This document shows positions 35,576-47,751 of a stretch of 64,000 nt of DNA, piece by piece. This stretch comes from Liolophura sinensis. Lineage: Eukaryota; Mollusca; Polyplacophora; Chitonida; Chitonidae. The notes below the pieces were generated by a model, which was given only the letters and a program-made list of their open reading frames with translations, made no database searches and had not been told where the DNA came from. Position numbers and translations under genes: made by a program. The DNA lies in the NCBI RefSeq assembly GCF_032854445.1, contig NC_088297.1:19791127-19855126 (forward strand). Direction: 5' to 3'. Position 1 is the first letter of the stretch; the number at the start of each line of letters is the position of its first letter.

Positions 35576-35954
35576 TTAAATGCAGTCTTGGGAAAAAAGC
35601 GCCATACGTGACAACATTATATACTGCAGCAATACGCCCGGAAGAGTAACTATACTAGAACATTTGGTGAACTTCCTTAGTAACATATTTGCACGTACAC
35701 ACAGTTTAACTGTTCTTATGGATGATTAAAATTACCAACTTGTACAAGCCCCTAGGACCAAGACCGTTCGCCATTGTGCAGAATTTTAGACCAAATAACG
35801 ATGGCTTAAGGATAGGCGGGATTCGTTCCGCAGCTTTGAGAATCCCTTGTGGCAGACAAAATAAACCAAACCGGCAGCTACTACGCACTAGTCGAAAGTG
35901 CGTCTACCAGTCAAATATATACATTTGTTGTAAAAGTAGCTACTAATCCACGCC
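35576..35954. other. Unassigned non-coding stretch
   Basis: Overlapping short open frames on both strands at 35706-35946 have no recognisable content. Confidence 0.3.
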
Positions 35955-36150
35955 CAGTAGACTAGAACAGGTCATGATTCCAAGGTAATGTGACGTTAAC
36001 GACCGCAGGGAAAGATTTGTTTCTCTCTCACATTAGCCCTGTGACCAGATAATCTTATAGACCAAGGTCGTGGAAAAGTATCGAGCTAACGTAAGCAACG
36101 TAAACGCGACCAAAGACGAGAGGTCAAGGATAACCGCTCTCTGCGCTGGC
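35955..36150 (+). repeat. Rep-C 3' fragment
   Basis: GAACAGGTCATGATTCCAAG, GTTAACGACCGCAGG, GATTTGTTTCTCTCTC and GACCAGATAATCTTATAGAC parallel 43740-43830 and 48310-48400. Confidence 0.55.
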
Positions 36151-36796
36151 TTTGATTTTTGGAATAGTGAAATTCCAGTTTTAAAGTCTACTGCCGCAGT
36201 GTGTTTTGGCATTTCCGTAAGGTTTTCTTCTATTTGTCCAATCTACATTCCTCTCATTACAGGCCTAGAGCCAATGATTTAAAAAAGTCGAGCCGTTAAA
36301 TTCGGGCCAACTCAATTTGTTTTTCTGGAAATGCGAGAATCTCTTTCTTCGGGAGACAAACATTGCTGAACACTAACCACGTCACTGCTCTGATTTAGCG
36401 AAACTAGGTTCAGTATTACAGGTTTGCTCTCGCCGGAGTAAGAAGAAAATTCATTCCATTCATAACGTTAAAGCACGTTCATCTTCACACAATGGATGTA
36501 GGCCCTATAAATGTAACAATGCCAGCGTTTAAAACCTAATCTGTTTGCAGTCGATAGTCACAGATTTTTAAAAGAGATGACTGAACCATTATCTTCTAGA
36601 AGTGTTTTTGTTTGATGTTTGTTTTTGTTGCGAGGGTATCAAAATGGTAATGTCCAATGTAAATTCCTCTCACAATTTTTTGTTAGTTTTAAACACTAGT
36701 TGATGCATGGAAATTATATTATGTTTTGACCGTCATCGCATCTAAAATGAGAAAGACATTCCTCAGAACGTCTGGTTAGTTTTCTAGTGAAATAAG
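36151..36796. other. Unassigned non-coding stretch
   Basis: No recognisable gene or repeat. Confidence 0.35.
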
Positions 36797-36832
36797 TATT
36801 TATTTGATTGGTGTTTTACGCCGTGATCATTA
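36797..36832 (-). mobile_element. SINE-1, 3' end fragment
   Basis: AAGTATTTATTTGATTGGTG then TTTTACGCCGTGATCA: tail and last bases of SINE-1 only. Confidence 0.6.
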
Positions 36833-37011
36833 TAACTTTTTTGAGCTGTAGAATTATTTGAACACCACAAATAATACAGACTCGAGCCTTATATTTACTG
36901 AAAACCACCAGTTTGAGCTATTTTTGCTCCAAAACAGAATTTGATTAACTTATGTGTATAGTTATTTTCACCATTGTCTCCGATAGAGCCTCTCAAGAAA
37001 TGTTTGACGCG

Positions 37012-37228
37012 TTTATTTACTTATTTGATTGATCTTTTACGCCGTAATCAAGAATATTTCACTGCGGTCACCATTATGGTTGGAAGAAACCGTGCAGAAC
37101 CAGGGGGAAAGCCACAACCACCCGAAGGCTGCTGACAGACCTACCCACATACGGCCAGAGAGGTGGCCTGCGTGAGCTGGACTTGAACTTTGGTGAGAAG
37201 CGACCACATTGGTGAGAAGCTTCTGGGT
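37012..37228 (-). mobile_element. SINE-1, nearly full-length
   Basis: From TTATTTGATTGATC... CGCCGTAATCAAGAATATTT through CATACGGCCAGAGAGG to GGACTTGAACTT (box B complement) and GCTTCTGGGTCATA. Confidence 0.8.
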
Positions 37229-37804
37229 CATATATGGGTTTACATGCCGTATTGATCATGAATTAAAAGACATCTTCCTCAGGCATCTTCGTGACTAATA
37301 ATACTATCGACAAAATGAACGATTTAGCGGTAGTCAAGAAGCAGGGTTACGTTTCCAGGGCAATGACCACCACGAAGAAGGATGCTATTTCAGTTTACCA
37401 CGCTCCAGAACACACTCCCTGCTGAGGCAGACACCAGCTTTAATGTACTTTCTCACGCTAACAATTAGTACGAATATGCCATAAATGCCATTGAGAAGAA
37501 CTCATGGCGTCTCAACAGTCATTCGTATATGAATCGTCAGCCATAATGGTTATCCTAGGCAAATAATCTGTTTCTGTACTCTTTCATTTGACTTTCTAGT
37601 CACCTAGGACATGTGATCGTGCGTGTTTAGACATTGTCATTGGGTGTTGAGATGGAATGGGGGTGCAAGTTAAAGAGAGCCACACCTAATTTCTGCGTGG
37701 AAATACGTTCTGTTGTGCGTCGACACAGAATTAAATGTTTTGCTTTTGTAACTCCATTTCTTCGGATTTTCAGAAAATATTTTCAAGTTAATTAATTTTC
37801 AATA
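37229..37804. other. Unassigned non-coding stretch
   Basis: 37505-37570 (CATTCGTATATGAATCGTCA) weakly resembles the start of Rep-D. Nothing else recognised. Confidence 0.3.
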
Positions 37805-38150
37805 TAGTTAAAGACATACACCACAGAGAGTAAAATCAGAGCAGTGACGACAGTGTGATAGGTGGCAAATAGTCACGCGTAACCGGTGAAAAATGGCCTC
37901 TTGTCAGTTTACCTTAGTTATGGTTTTATTCTAACTGTTCGTGTAAATAGTAGTAAATCACACGAACCCTAACGCCATGGCTTAAGCAAAATTACGCCAA
38001 AACCCCCCAAAACAACAACAACAATAAAAAACATTGTACTGACTCTAATTGTAATTGATGAGACGTCTCAGGTGTACAGTTACTCAAGACGCTGCGCTGT
38101 CATGTCCATTAACATACAATCACATTTAACAAACAATAACATTAAAACAA
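37805..38150 (+). repeat. Rep-A copy, long
   Basis: AAAGACATACACCACAGAGA, GCAGTGACGACAGTGTGATA, GTAACCGGTGAAAAATGGCC, CTTGTCAGTTTACCTTAGTT, GCCATGGCTTAAGCAAAATT and TTGATGAGACGTCTC in order. Among the most complete plus-strand copies. Confidence 0.78.
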
Positions 38151-38499
38151 CTTAATTAATGGAACAGGCATGAATAAGTGTCAAGATTGGTCTTAATGTT
38201 ATAGCATTCGCTTTCTTTTTATAGCGATCCATGTTAAACTTATCCGTCTCTGAAAGCAAATCTGTGTTCGAAATATCGCAATGGAAAAGCCGCGCTTTCC
38301 TGGCGTTTTTGTCTTTATCCTCCACACACACACAATGGGCGTAACCAATCCACTGGACAAGCAATACCCATTTTAACACAGGCCCTATCTAACGGAATTT
38401 ATACGAAAGTGGATCGAAAATTATGAGTAAAGGTACCTACATTGCATTCTAATGCAGACCCCAAAATTTGCATAACTTGAAAAACGCCAATAGAAACTG

Positions 38500-39480
38500 A
38501 TCTGGCGTAATGAGCATCATGTTTCTCTTAACAGATAGATGGTATGTATTCAAGGGAAGTCTGTAAACAGTCTGTGTACAGAGATAAATTCATAGGCTTT
38601 GCTCATACACTTGTAGCTGATACAGAACATCACAAAATGTGGGCTGGAAGGCTTCAGTGTTGCTGCTCATGTCCGTAGGGTTGGTATTGTTACAGTGACA
38701 GGGCTGAAATCTAAGGTCTTGATTATTATACTTATGGAATCATATACCAGATAAATATTTTAACGCCGACTTTCCTTTGGACAATTTGCCTCTATATAAA
38801 TATTTTTGTCACGAAATCGTACATCTGGAATTGGACGGCAGTTCAGTGACCAGTAGTTTGCCATAGAGGGTTGAATTAATTCTGATTTCGATCACAGAGA
38901 CAGAAATTAATTATTGGTATCTAATGAAGCGTACAAGGGGGATAATGAATCTTAATTAAGTCAGTTTTTTCTGTAAAGCCTGTCTGGGTGTGAGTAAAAT
39001 AAAACATTAAAGTAGATCAGTGTTGAACGATGCTAGCTTCAACGATAGTTGTAGATTTAAATCGAGCAAAACCTACGGTTCTAAATAATGCACGCATAGC
39101 AAAAAATACACAAATCCCTGAAGGCAGTAGAACACAGTAGACATAGAAGTGGTATTTGTCCTTAAATAATTAACATACTATCGTCTTGTGTAACCAACAT
39201 CACAAACGTTGTCCCTTGGTGAAAATATAATTTCTTTTTTTTTTCCTGGGAAAATCCGTTTTCCTCCCCAGAAGTGATTAGGCGATATCCATGTCTGTGT
39301 CGGAATAATTATATTGATTTCTTTCCTTTTTTTATTCCAGTCTGTTATATAACTCAGGAGTAGCTGTAAAGACAACAGAAATGGGGCCAGACTGTTCACG
39401 TTATACAACTTATCCCAATCTTTATCTTTAAAAAAGAAACGAAGGATTCTATGATTTGTGCGAAGATTTGCACCCAAGAA
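38500..39480 (+). repeat. Rep-B copy 1, most complete
   Basis: Landmarks: CAGGGCTGAAATCTAAGGTC, ATCTGGAATTGGACGGCAG, GAGACAGAAATTAATTATTG (38897), GGGGGATAATGAATCTTAAT, CGTTGTCCCTTGGTGAAAAT, AGAAGTGATTAGGCGATATC and CAATCTTTATCTTTA. The copies at 40725, 42240 and 46310 share the order. The minus-strand frame 39178-39489 is not conserved in the sister copies. Confidence 0.75.
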
Positions 39481-39754
39481 ATGTGTCACAGGTGTTTAAC
39501 ACGGAAGCTTTTGTATGTTTGTTCATGTATGTTTAACACTTCTTCATTAAATAACTTCGCCAAACGACTTCGTTCCGACTAGAAACCATTCATAAACGTA
39601 ATAAACGGAGCAAGAACATACATTGCTTTACATGCAATGAAGAGTATTGAAACGTTCGTGCGCAGCGCAAAGACATTAATACGTCGGGTATTGATCTTTG
39701 CGTTAAGAAATTTTATATAATCAAAGACTTACATCATAATGAATGGAACCAGAG

Positions 39755-39850
39755 CAGTGACGATAGTGTCAGGTCTGGCCAATGGTCACACGTAACAGGT
39801 GAAATGTCCATTTACCTTAGTCATGTTTTTGTTCTTAACCTTTGAAATGT
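39755..39850 (+). repeat. Rep-A fragment
   Basis: AACCAGAGCAGTGACGATAG, AATGGTCACACGTAACAGGT and CATTTACCTTAGTCATG. Confidence 0.6.
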
Positions 39851-39984
39851 CCACTGAATGAGATGGTTTCATTCTATTGAACAAGTTTTCCTTCAGAGAT
39901 TTAATATTCCTCAAACAAAAGTATTAAAAGGTTCCTGTATGTAATGAATAGTAATGAAATGACAGTTTGTGTTTGTCATCTCCC

Positions 39985-40510
39985 TTCACAGGTCACAGTA
40001 GAAGGACAGTGTCCGCCACTCGAGCCGTTTGTCAGTGGCGTGTTCACAAGAACGGTAATTACATGTACATGGGTCCTATTCGCTCATCCTTGAGGGATAG
40101 AATTATTCACCTCAGACATCAGAGGCTTTGCTTGTTCGACTTTATGTTTAAGGAGGCTGAAAGACGCGAAAGCCTTCTGGTATTTTGTGACCGTGATATA
40201 ATCTAAACCCAAGGTCAAGGTCTTTATAACAAGTTTCAAAACATCGCTTGGGTTATAAAGTGATGGCCATTTTGACAACTGTACTACCCACCAGTTGCTA
40301 TGGCAACCCTGACTGTCCGGCAGAATGAGATATAACAAGCAGGGGAACAAGAGGACCTTCGAAAGTAACAGTACATCACCGTACACTTTACCAAAACGTG
40401 TTGAGACATCCACACTTACTGGCATCCCTTTGAATGGGCAGAACAAGTCATGATGTGAAGGTAACCTGGCAATAACGACCAGCCTGAACGATTTGTTTTC
40501 CTACAGCCGT
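39985..40510 (+). repeat. Rep-C copy 1
   Basis: TTTGTCAGTGGCGTGTTCAC, ATCAGAGGCTTTGCTTGTTC, TTAAGGAGGCTGAAAGACGC, TGTGACCGTGATATAATCTA, CCATTTTGACAACTGTACTA and GAACAAGTCATGATGTGAAG recur in order at 41515-42230 and 43040-43945. No conserved coding frame. Confidence 0.75.
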
Positions 40511-40555
40511 CCGTAGAGAAAGATACGAAATCAGACGCCTGGAAAGGAACAACTG

Positions 40556-40668
40556 TTAGTTTTTTATTTGATTGGTATTTTACAGCGGACTCAAGAATAT
40601 TTCACTTATACGACGGCGAAAAGTGTTATGGTGGGAGAACACCGGGCAGAGCACGGACAGCTGTTAGT
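40556..40668 (-). mobile_element. SINE-1, 3' part
   Basis: TTTTTATTTGATTGGTATTT, GACTCAAGAATATTTCACTT and GTTATGGTGGGAGAACACCG. It is inserted near the Rep-C/Rep-B junction. Confidence 0.8.
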
Positions 40669-40724
40669 AACCAGCAGTTTATTAGAAGGTTTCTCACTCC
40701 TACTCCAAAATTCTCACTCTGACC

Positions 40725-41130
40725 ATACAAAGAGAGACAGAAATTAATTATTGATATCTAATGATGCGTGCAAGAGGGATAATGAATATTAACAAAATCA
40801 GATTTTCTGCATGTCAGTCTGGGCCAGAGTAAAATGAACTGGATTAACGTTCAACGACGTTAGCTTTAGATAAAGTTGTAAATTTAAGTGCACCAAAACC
40901 GCTTGTTCTATGTAATACACACACAGAAGAATACTTCTTCAAGCTATGAACGCCGAGGAACACAATAAGCTTAGAAGTGGTATTTGCTCTTACAGGATTA
41001 ACATAGTTATAGTCTTACGTAAACAACATCGCAAACGTTGTCCCTCGGTGGAAGGAAAATCTGTTTTCTTTTCCGGAAACAAAGCAATATCCATGTCTTT
41101 TCCGAGATAATGATCTAGATTTCTTTTCTT
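40725..41130 (+). repeat. Rep-B copy 2
   Basis: GAGACAGAAATTAATTATTG at 40734, GAGGGATAATGAATATTAAC, CGTTGTCCCTCGGTGG and ATATCCATGTCTTTTCCGAG. It lies 1837 bp after the same landmark in copy 1. Confidence 0.75.
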
Positions 41131-41149
41131 CTACAAATACAGCCTCTTG

Positions 41150-41325
41150 TCACGTTAGGGTTTTAGTCTAACTGATCGTGTAAATGGTTTAATAGCAGCA
41201 ATCTACACGCGTTATCCACCCCCACCCTTCCCCCCACCCCCTCCGAAATCACAGCTAAATTGCAATTTATCAGACGTCACTGGTCTAGAATTTATCAAAA
41301 TGTTGTGTTATCACATATAAGTGTG
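41150..41325 (+). repeat. Rep-A fragment
   Basis: CAGCCTCTTGTCACGTTAGG, CTAACTGATCGTGTAAATGG, CAATTTATCAGACGTCACTG and GTCTAGAATTTATCAAAATG. Confidence 0.6.
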
Positions 41326-41514
41326 TGAGTGAGTGCTTACGGTTTAACGCCGTTGGTTACGACGATGGAGTCCTAAGAGTGCATGTACATGTTATCTAGT
41401 TATGCTTCACTGAGACATGTAAGCTGCCCCACCTGAACCATTTTACTGATACGGATCAACCAGTCATTGCAATATCCCCTTGGTGCTAAACGCCAAGCGA
41501 GGAAGCTTTAGGTC
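41326..41514 (+). repeat. SINE-2-like copy
   Basis: GGTTTAACGCCGTTGGTTAC, GACGATGGAGTCCTAAG and GGTGCTAAACGCCAAGCGAG followed by GAAGCTTTAGG match the general layout of a common molluscan SINE-like repeat, as I recall it. It is diverged. Confidence 0.45.
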
Positions 41515-42230
41515 ACTGTCTGCCATTTCCACAAACACGGCATTTACATGTACTTGTGCTCTCTACTCTTATTCTCGATGACTAAATTATTCGGGTCTGG
41601 CATGGGGGATGGGGTGGAGTGGAGAGGGAGGGGGTTCTGCTTGTATAATTGTAAATTCAGGGAGGCGGAAAGCCGTGTAAGTCTTTTGCATTTTCTGACA
41701 GCAATATAATCTGATCTCAAGGTCGTTAGTGCGTTCAGAAAAGCCCAACAATTCCATGTATATAGACTTATTCCCAAGGGGCAGAATACCCCGTTGAAAC
41801 ATCACAGGCTTTGCTCGTTCGACTGTGTTTAAGGAGGCTGAAGCGGTGCAGGTCTGGCTATTTTCTGAACGCGATAAACTCTATTCTGATGGTCAAGGAC
41901 GATAATGAGTTTTAAAACCACGCTTGGAATATGAAATGATAGTCATTTTGACAACTATTATGCCCCTAGCTGATATGACTGTCGGACAAGACCAGATAGG
42001 ACAGGCAGGGGGTACGTTAGGCACATTTAAAAAAAGAGGGCTTCCAAAACTAACAGTCAATTGCCGGATATTACAGTAAATATAACAAGTCATCCACACT
42101 TGAGGACATCCTTTTTGATGACACTCCTTTCGCAGGACAGAACAAGTCATGGTTTTATGGTAATACGGCGATAACGAACAGAGGACAATGCTTGCTACTC
42201 ATCAGCTGTCTGCAGTTGTAGAGAAACGTA
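41515..42230 (+). repeat. Rep-C copy 2
   Basis: ACATCACAGGCTTTGCTCGT, TTAAGGAGGCTGAAGCGGTG, GTCATTTTGACAACTATTAT and GAACAAGTCATGGTTTTATG. The GGAGGCGGAAAGCCGTGTAA segment repeats part of it, so two partial copies may be fused. Confidence 0.7.
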
Positions 42231-42239
42231 CGGAATGGG

Positions 42240-42745
42240 ACTTCTGGAATTTGACGGCAGTAAGTTGAAAGACGTATGCTAAGAAAGGTGAACACATTCT
42301 CACCCTAACCATACAGGGAGACAGAAATTATTTATCGATATCTAGCGAAGAGTGCAGGGGGATAATGAATCCTGATGAGGCCGTAGTGAAATGCAACATT
42401 TAACTCTGTTAACGTTGAACAGCATTAGCTTCAGCGAAAAGTTGTAGATTTAAATCGAACAAAATTACTGGTGCTAAATCTCTGTACGCAGATGAACATA
42501 ATGGGCTTAGAAGTACTGTTTGTCCTTGAATACTTAACATAATGATACCGTCGTAGTTAAAGGTTATAACAATTGTTATCCCTTGGTGGAAATTTGATCT
42601 TTTACTTAAGTAACACTCTGGAATTCTTTCCGAGAATAAAGAAGTATTGTAAAGGAAATATTGATTTTTTTTACTGTGACAGCATTCTGTTACATAAACG
42701 ACGTGTAACGGAAAAGAGTTTGAAAGAAGGATGGGCAGTTTACGT
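42240..42745 (+). repeat. Rep-B copy 3
   Basis: CTTCTGGAATTTGACGGCAG, GAGACAGAAATTATTTATCG (42318, 1584 bp after copy 2), GGGGGATAATGAATCCTGAT, TTGTTATCCCTTGGTGG and TGTAACGGAAAAGAG. Confidence 0.72.
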
Positions 42746-43039
42746 TTATATATTTATATATATATATATATGTATCTTGTTCACAACGACAGTACGATAT
42801 CGCATTACCATGCGTAATTACCTAATACCATATTACATCCTGTAATCGCTACATTGTATGTTACAGGGTTTAAGTACAGACTCTATCATGATCACAATGT
42901 TCTTAAAATTTTATAACGAATGAAATATTATTAACCCAATAAAAATAAATTGTGGGACTAGTATTGAGCCTCACCTCTAACGAGCCTAACAATAGCCAGG
43001 CACTTTTGCTCAAATGACGTGTTTTCTTACCTCCCTAAC
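42746..43039. other. AT-rich stretch with short (TA)n tract
   Basis: A (TA)-type tract lies at about 42747-42770. Otherwise unassigned. Confidence 0.4.
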
Positions 43040-43945
43040 AGAAAGGGCCACAACGAGGAGTCTGACAACTAAGCTGTTTGTCACTGGCGTTTCCACAATA
43101 CAATTAAAGGCGTACTCCACAGAGGGTAAGACCAGAACAGCGACGGTGTGATAACTGGCAAATGGCCACACCTAACCGGTGAAATGCTCTTGTCAATTTA
43201 CTTCAGGGTTTCGTTCTAACTGTTCATGTAAATGCATAAATAATAGCAATTTACACGCCCCTAGCACCATGGCTTGAGCAAAATTAAGTAAAACAAAATA
43301 CGTAGTGATGTTAAATGTAATTAATTAGACGTCACTGGTCTAGAATTACGGTTTTATAACAAGAACGACGATTACATGTATATAGGCTCTCAAGACTTGT
43401 TCCCATGGGACAAACTTTTCATCTTCAGACACCAGAGGCTTACGTTGTTCAAATATGTACTTAAGGAGAGGCGCGTGTTCTCTGGGATTTTCTGACCGCG
43501 ATATAATCTAATCCCAAGGTGAAGGTCGTTAACGTTGAGATTTAAAACCTCGCTTGGATTATGGAACGGTAATCATATTGACAACTCTAATACCCACAGT
43601 TGCTTTAAGGAAGATACTGGCAATATTTCAGCAGAGTGCTTCGAAACTACCAGAACATCACAGAAGATTTTACGTGAACGCAACCACTAATCCACACTCC
43701 CTGATACCCTTTGTTAAGACGAAAACACGTCTGCTGATCACTTGAACGTAATGACGCGATAACGATCAGTGGCAAAGATTGGTTTCTCTCCAGTTTTCTT
43801 TCCGAGGCCAGATAATTCCATAGAATATGGCAGCTCAGGAGTCGTCCTGTATAACAGCCACCGAGTATCTCGATCCAAAGCGGACACAGGAAATCGTCTT
43901 GACCACTTGGTAGCGTGCTTACTAATAAAGTCTGTATTAGTGCCG
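43040..43945 (+). repeat. Rep-C copy 3, interrupted by Rep-A
   Basis: Rep-C begins GTTTGTCACTGGCGTTTCCA, is broken at about 43100 by a Rep-A copy (CAATTAAAGGCGTACTCCAC to GGTCTAGAATTACGG, about 43101-43352), then resumes at ACAAGAACGACGATTACATG and runs to GTAATGACGCGATAACGATC and beyond. The nesting shows Rep-A is a mobile unit. Confidence 0.75.
43101..43352 (+). mobile_element. Rep-A insertion inside Rep-C
   Basis: About 250 bp: AGACCAGAACAGCGACGGTG, GTGATAACTGGCAAATGGCC, CCTAACCGGTGAAATGCTCT, TAGCACCATGGCTTGAGC, TTAGACGTCACTGGTCTAGA. No frame and no obvious inverted ends. Confidence 0.7.
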
Positions 43946-45380
43946 GAGGGCCACTAACGGATATTTATTTATTTATGGCTGATGTTTAACGCCACACTCA
44001 AGACTATTTTCTCGCCACTTACTGATATATGATTAGGATTTTACGCCACATCTGAGATCGGTCACTAATAAATCACCATGGTTATCAAAAGAAATGATGA
44101 TAATATTCAAATTTAGACAGCAAGAGAAAATTGTCATTATAATCTGGATGACTATAATAACATTTCGATCCTGTGTTTGATTGCACAGCCTGTGGTATTT
44201 TTTTTTATTCACAAGCACCTCCCTTGGGAGACAAAATAAAGCGTAAATTTCGAGGAAAGTGAAATAAAATAATTTGTTATGAAACCCTTTATCGTATAGC
44301 ATGATGAAACAAGAAATAAAAAAGGACATTTGGTTATATATTTGTGTGCTTGTTTCCTTGAGATTTATTTCGCTTTCAACATTACATGTAGCATGGTTAT
44401 GTATATTTCTCTTTATTGATCTCATGGGAGATATGTTTATATTTGTTTTTCTGCAACAATATGTCATAGAATGAATGATTGTCGAAGTTCCGTACAATAA
44501 CGACATTTCTGCTAACTGGTTGCTACCAAACCTAAGACACCAGACATGCAACACCACTCAATCACTGTATACAATTTATGCGTGCCCAGACATTCATTTA
44601 CCAGCTGTCAACAAGACTGACGTCCCAAATCGGCGTTTAAGACAACCACCAACGACCTAAGAAAGTATATAAAATATGCAATTAGACCGGAATTATGCAA
44701 AGAGAAACAGTTAACTATTTTCTATGATGTTGGAAAGGCGAAAGATATATTCATGGCGACTGAGTGAAATCCGTATTCAAGCTGTGTACCATGCCAGCAT
44801 GTAACTCATGATATTAATGTATGTATCTCAGTTGCGCTCTGACTGCAACTGTTCATATATCCAGTGTGGCGATTTAATTCAACACGATGAATATACTGCC
44901 CCAAGACCCGGGTTAATCGGAATTAAACACAAGCATGAGCACAATCCCAGAGATTCTGTTCTATAGAGAATTATACTCATTGTAAAACTTCAGAAATTTC
45001 GAATGAAGGCGTTTGGAGGAACAACTGTGACACACCGGTTTTTGCCCTAATAACTTGTGACGTTGATTGAAATCGTAACATAACACACACGATTTAACAG
45101 ATTTAACGAGATATTTACCAGTCGTATGCAGGGCCCTTCGGAATACCGCTGTCCGAGTAAGAATAATTTACAATGTCAAAACTTGGACCGCCCCTCTTGT
45201 CGTACAGTCTGCTAGAGAGGATTTCAGCTAAATCCTGGATACCAAGCATACCTCTCACTCACCGTGCACAACACACTCTTTGGCTATGGTCTTACGGTAG
45301 GCAGCAGGCTGCAGAGTACCCAATTGGTCACTTTTGAAGTAATATGTTAGACCCAACCCCGAACTGGCCAGGTTTCCTGT
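43946..45380 (+). repeat. Rep-D copy 1 (long)
   Basis: Parallels 48540-50100 over its length: TCTCGCCACTTACTGATATA, ATTCAAATTTAGACAGCAAG, CACAAGCACCTCCCTTGG, TTTACCAGCTGTCAACAAGA, AAGAAAGTATATAAAATATG, GTATCTCAGTTGCG and ATATGTTAGACCCAACCCCG. The 174-codon minus-strand frame at 44033-44557 is not open in the sister copy, so it is not a gene. Confidence 0.72.
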
Positions 45381-45589
45381 ATAGGCATTGTTTGCTTTAC
45401 TGGCAAAGCTATAGATATCACTCTTTTGTAGTCTTAAAGAAGACTTTTAGGCAATATCTTGTTACAGATAACGTACCATCCTTTCGCCAAATATGTCCAT
45501 TATATTTCTGGATATGAATAACTAACATCGTGACAGCGAGAGCCGTCTCTGCGAGCTTACTGCTGGCAATAACAAGATAATTTAAAATG

Positions 45590-46200
45590 CTTGAAAGCAG
45601 CAACTTACAAAACCACTAGCACCACATGCTTAAGAAGAATTAAATAAAAAGGTGCAGTTATGTTAACTGCAATATTTAATACTTCTCAGTCTAGAAATAC
45701 TCAAACTTATATGTTGTCATCACATTTGACAAACAATAAAAACAGTGGAAAGTGTCAGACTTCCGGTATGCTTAGGCCAACAGCAAACTCCTGGTTAATG
45801 CAGGAATACAACATAAAGTAAAAATATCAAGACCACACTGCACTGGAGAGTAAAACCAGAGCAGTGACGACAGTGTGATAGTTTGCAAATATAATTATAC
45901 GGTTGCCAGAGTGCTAACTATTCTGTTGTCAACGCATTTAGAATTTAAAAGAGTAGATAATAAAGCCAGAGCAGCGACGACAGTGTGATAACTGACAAAT
46001 GGTCACAGTTAAGCGGTGAAATACGACTCTAGTCATTTTACCTGAGGGTTTATTCTAACTATTCTTGTAAATGCTTAAATAGTAACAAATTACTCGCCCC
46101 AGCACCACCGCTGAAGCAGAAATAGTTTAACAAAATTATGCAATGGTGTGTTGATTGCAATATGTTTAACCTTATTGTAGCACAGAGTAAAATCAGATAA
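45590..46200 (+). repeat. Two Rep-A copies in tandem
   Basis: GTGACGACAGTGTGATAGTT at about 45866 and GCGACGACAGTGTGATAACT at about 45974. The first is preceded by the far end of a Rep-A (CTAGCACCACATGCTTAAG ... GTTGTCATCACATTTGAC ... TGCAGGAATACAAC). Confidence 0.7.
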
Positions 46201-46309
46201 TTAGCTACACTGATATATCCTGTCTGAATTATCCCAAAAGCAACTCTTGGTTTTTATCAGCACCTGGAATCAGAAGAATGGTTTAGTTGTATCTATTCCA
46301 GTACTGACT

Positions 46310-47235
46310 GTCGACTTTGGTTACTATGGATAATAGCGATGAAGTTAGCAGTGCATGCAAAATCGAATACGATATCAGAAAAAAAGTTCTAATCTCTAAG
46401 ACCACATTCCACAGATAAATTTGTACGCTTCACTCATGCACCGGTAGCTGAAGTAGAATATGAAATATGCAGTAGGTTTGGTATTCTGATAGTAACAGGG
46501 CTGAAATCCAAGGCCTTGATTATTATGCTTATGGAATCCTCTACCAGATAAATATTTCAACGCTGACTTTCCTCTGTAGACTTGCCTGAGCATGCATATT
46601 TTTGTCACGGAATCGCACGTCTGGAGTTGTACGCCAGTAGGCTGTTGTACTAAGGGTGAAAATTTTCTGACTTCGATCAGACAAGAAGCGACAGAAAATT
46701 AATTATTGGCATCTAATGAAGCGTGCAAGCAGGGTAATGAATCTTAATTAAGTCAGCTTTTCTGCAAAATCATTCTGGATCGGAGTCAAGTGAAACATTA
46801 AACTGAACGACTTAGCTCCAGCCAAGGCTGTAGATTGAAGTCGAGCAAAGCCGACGGTTGTAAATAATGGACACATTGTTGAAAAATACGCAATCCCTGA
46901 AGGCAGCGGAACACAATAGGCTTAAAAGTGATATTTGTCCTTGAATCATAAATATACTGGTGTCGTGTTATGTAAACAACACAAGTATTGTCCCTCGGTG
47001 GAAATTTACATTTTTCTTTTCTATGGATTTTGTCTTCTTGCCGGAGGTAATATAAGGGACATCCATGTCTGTTTCGACATGTATTGATGGTTTTGTTTCA
47101 CTGTTAGTAAACTATGACACCGTTATATAACCCAGACTTAACGGAAAAGATTATGGAGTGGAGGCTAGACAGTCCGTATGATACATGTTATTTCAATCTT
47201 TATCTTTTGTAAAGTAATAGTTTAGGAAGCGTCTG
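46310..47235 (+). repeat. Rep-B copy 4
   Basis: GTTCTAATCTCTAAGACCAC, GGGCTGAAATCCAAGGCCTT, GACAGAAAATTAATTATTGG (about 46690), GGTAATGAATCTTAATTAAG, ATTGTCCCTCGGTGGAAAT and CAATCTTTATCTTTTGTAA. Confidence 0.75.
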
Positions 47236-47264
47236 TTGATTATACAATGACTGCTTTCTACAGT

Positions 47265-47700
47265 ATATTTGAGGCGTATAGCATAGAGAGGTAAACCAGT
47301 GATGTCAGTGAGAGATGGCAAATACTCACATGTACGGGTGAAATACGACTTCTTATCAGGTTACTTCATTTACATATAGGGTTTTAGTTTAACTCTTCTA
47401 GTAAATGCATAAATAGTAGCAGTTTACAAAATAATTAAAGGCGTACAGCATTGAGAGTAAGACCTGGGCAGAGACACAAGTGATAGATGGCAAATGGTCA
47501 CACGTAACCAGAGAAATACAGCCTCTTATCAGTTTACCTCAGTTAGGATTTTATTCTAACTGCTCAGGCAAATGCACAAATAAGCAATTTACATGCCCCC
47601 AAGCACCCTGGCTTAAGCAGAATTTGGTCGAAATAATGCAATAATGTTAATTTCAATTGATAAGACGTCACTGGTCAACAAATACTCAAAACATGTCACG
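47265..47700 (+). repeat. Two Rep-A copies in tandem
   Basis: GGCGTATAGCATAGAGAGGT at about 47272 and AATTAAAGGCGTACAGCATT at about 47432. The second runs to GATAAGACGTCACTGGTCAA and CAAATACTCAAAACATG. Confidence 0.7.
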
Positions 47701-47751
47701 CGGATTTGATTCAGGATTTAATTTGCATAAAGAGCATACCTGGTCAAGAGC

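Noticed and set aside
40084-40446. 120-codon minus-strand frame in Rep-C
   Set aside because: The frame is not preserved in the Rep-C copies at 41.5 and 43.0 kb.
44033-44557. 174-codon minus-strand open frame
   Set aside because: It lies in Rep-D, and the paralogous copy at 48.6-49.0 kb is not open in that frame. No domain recognised.
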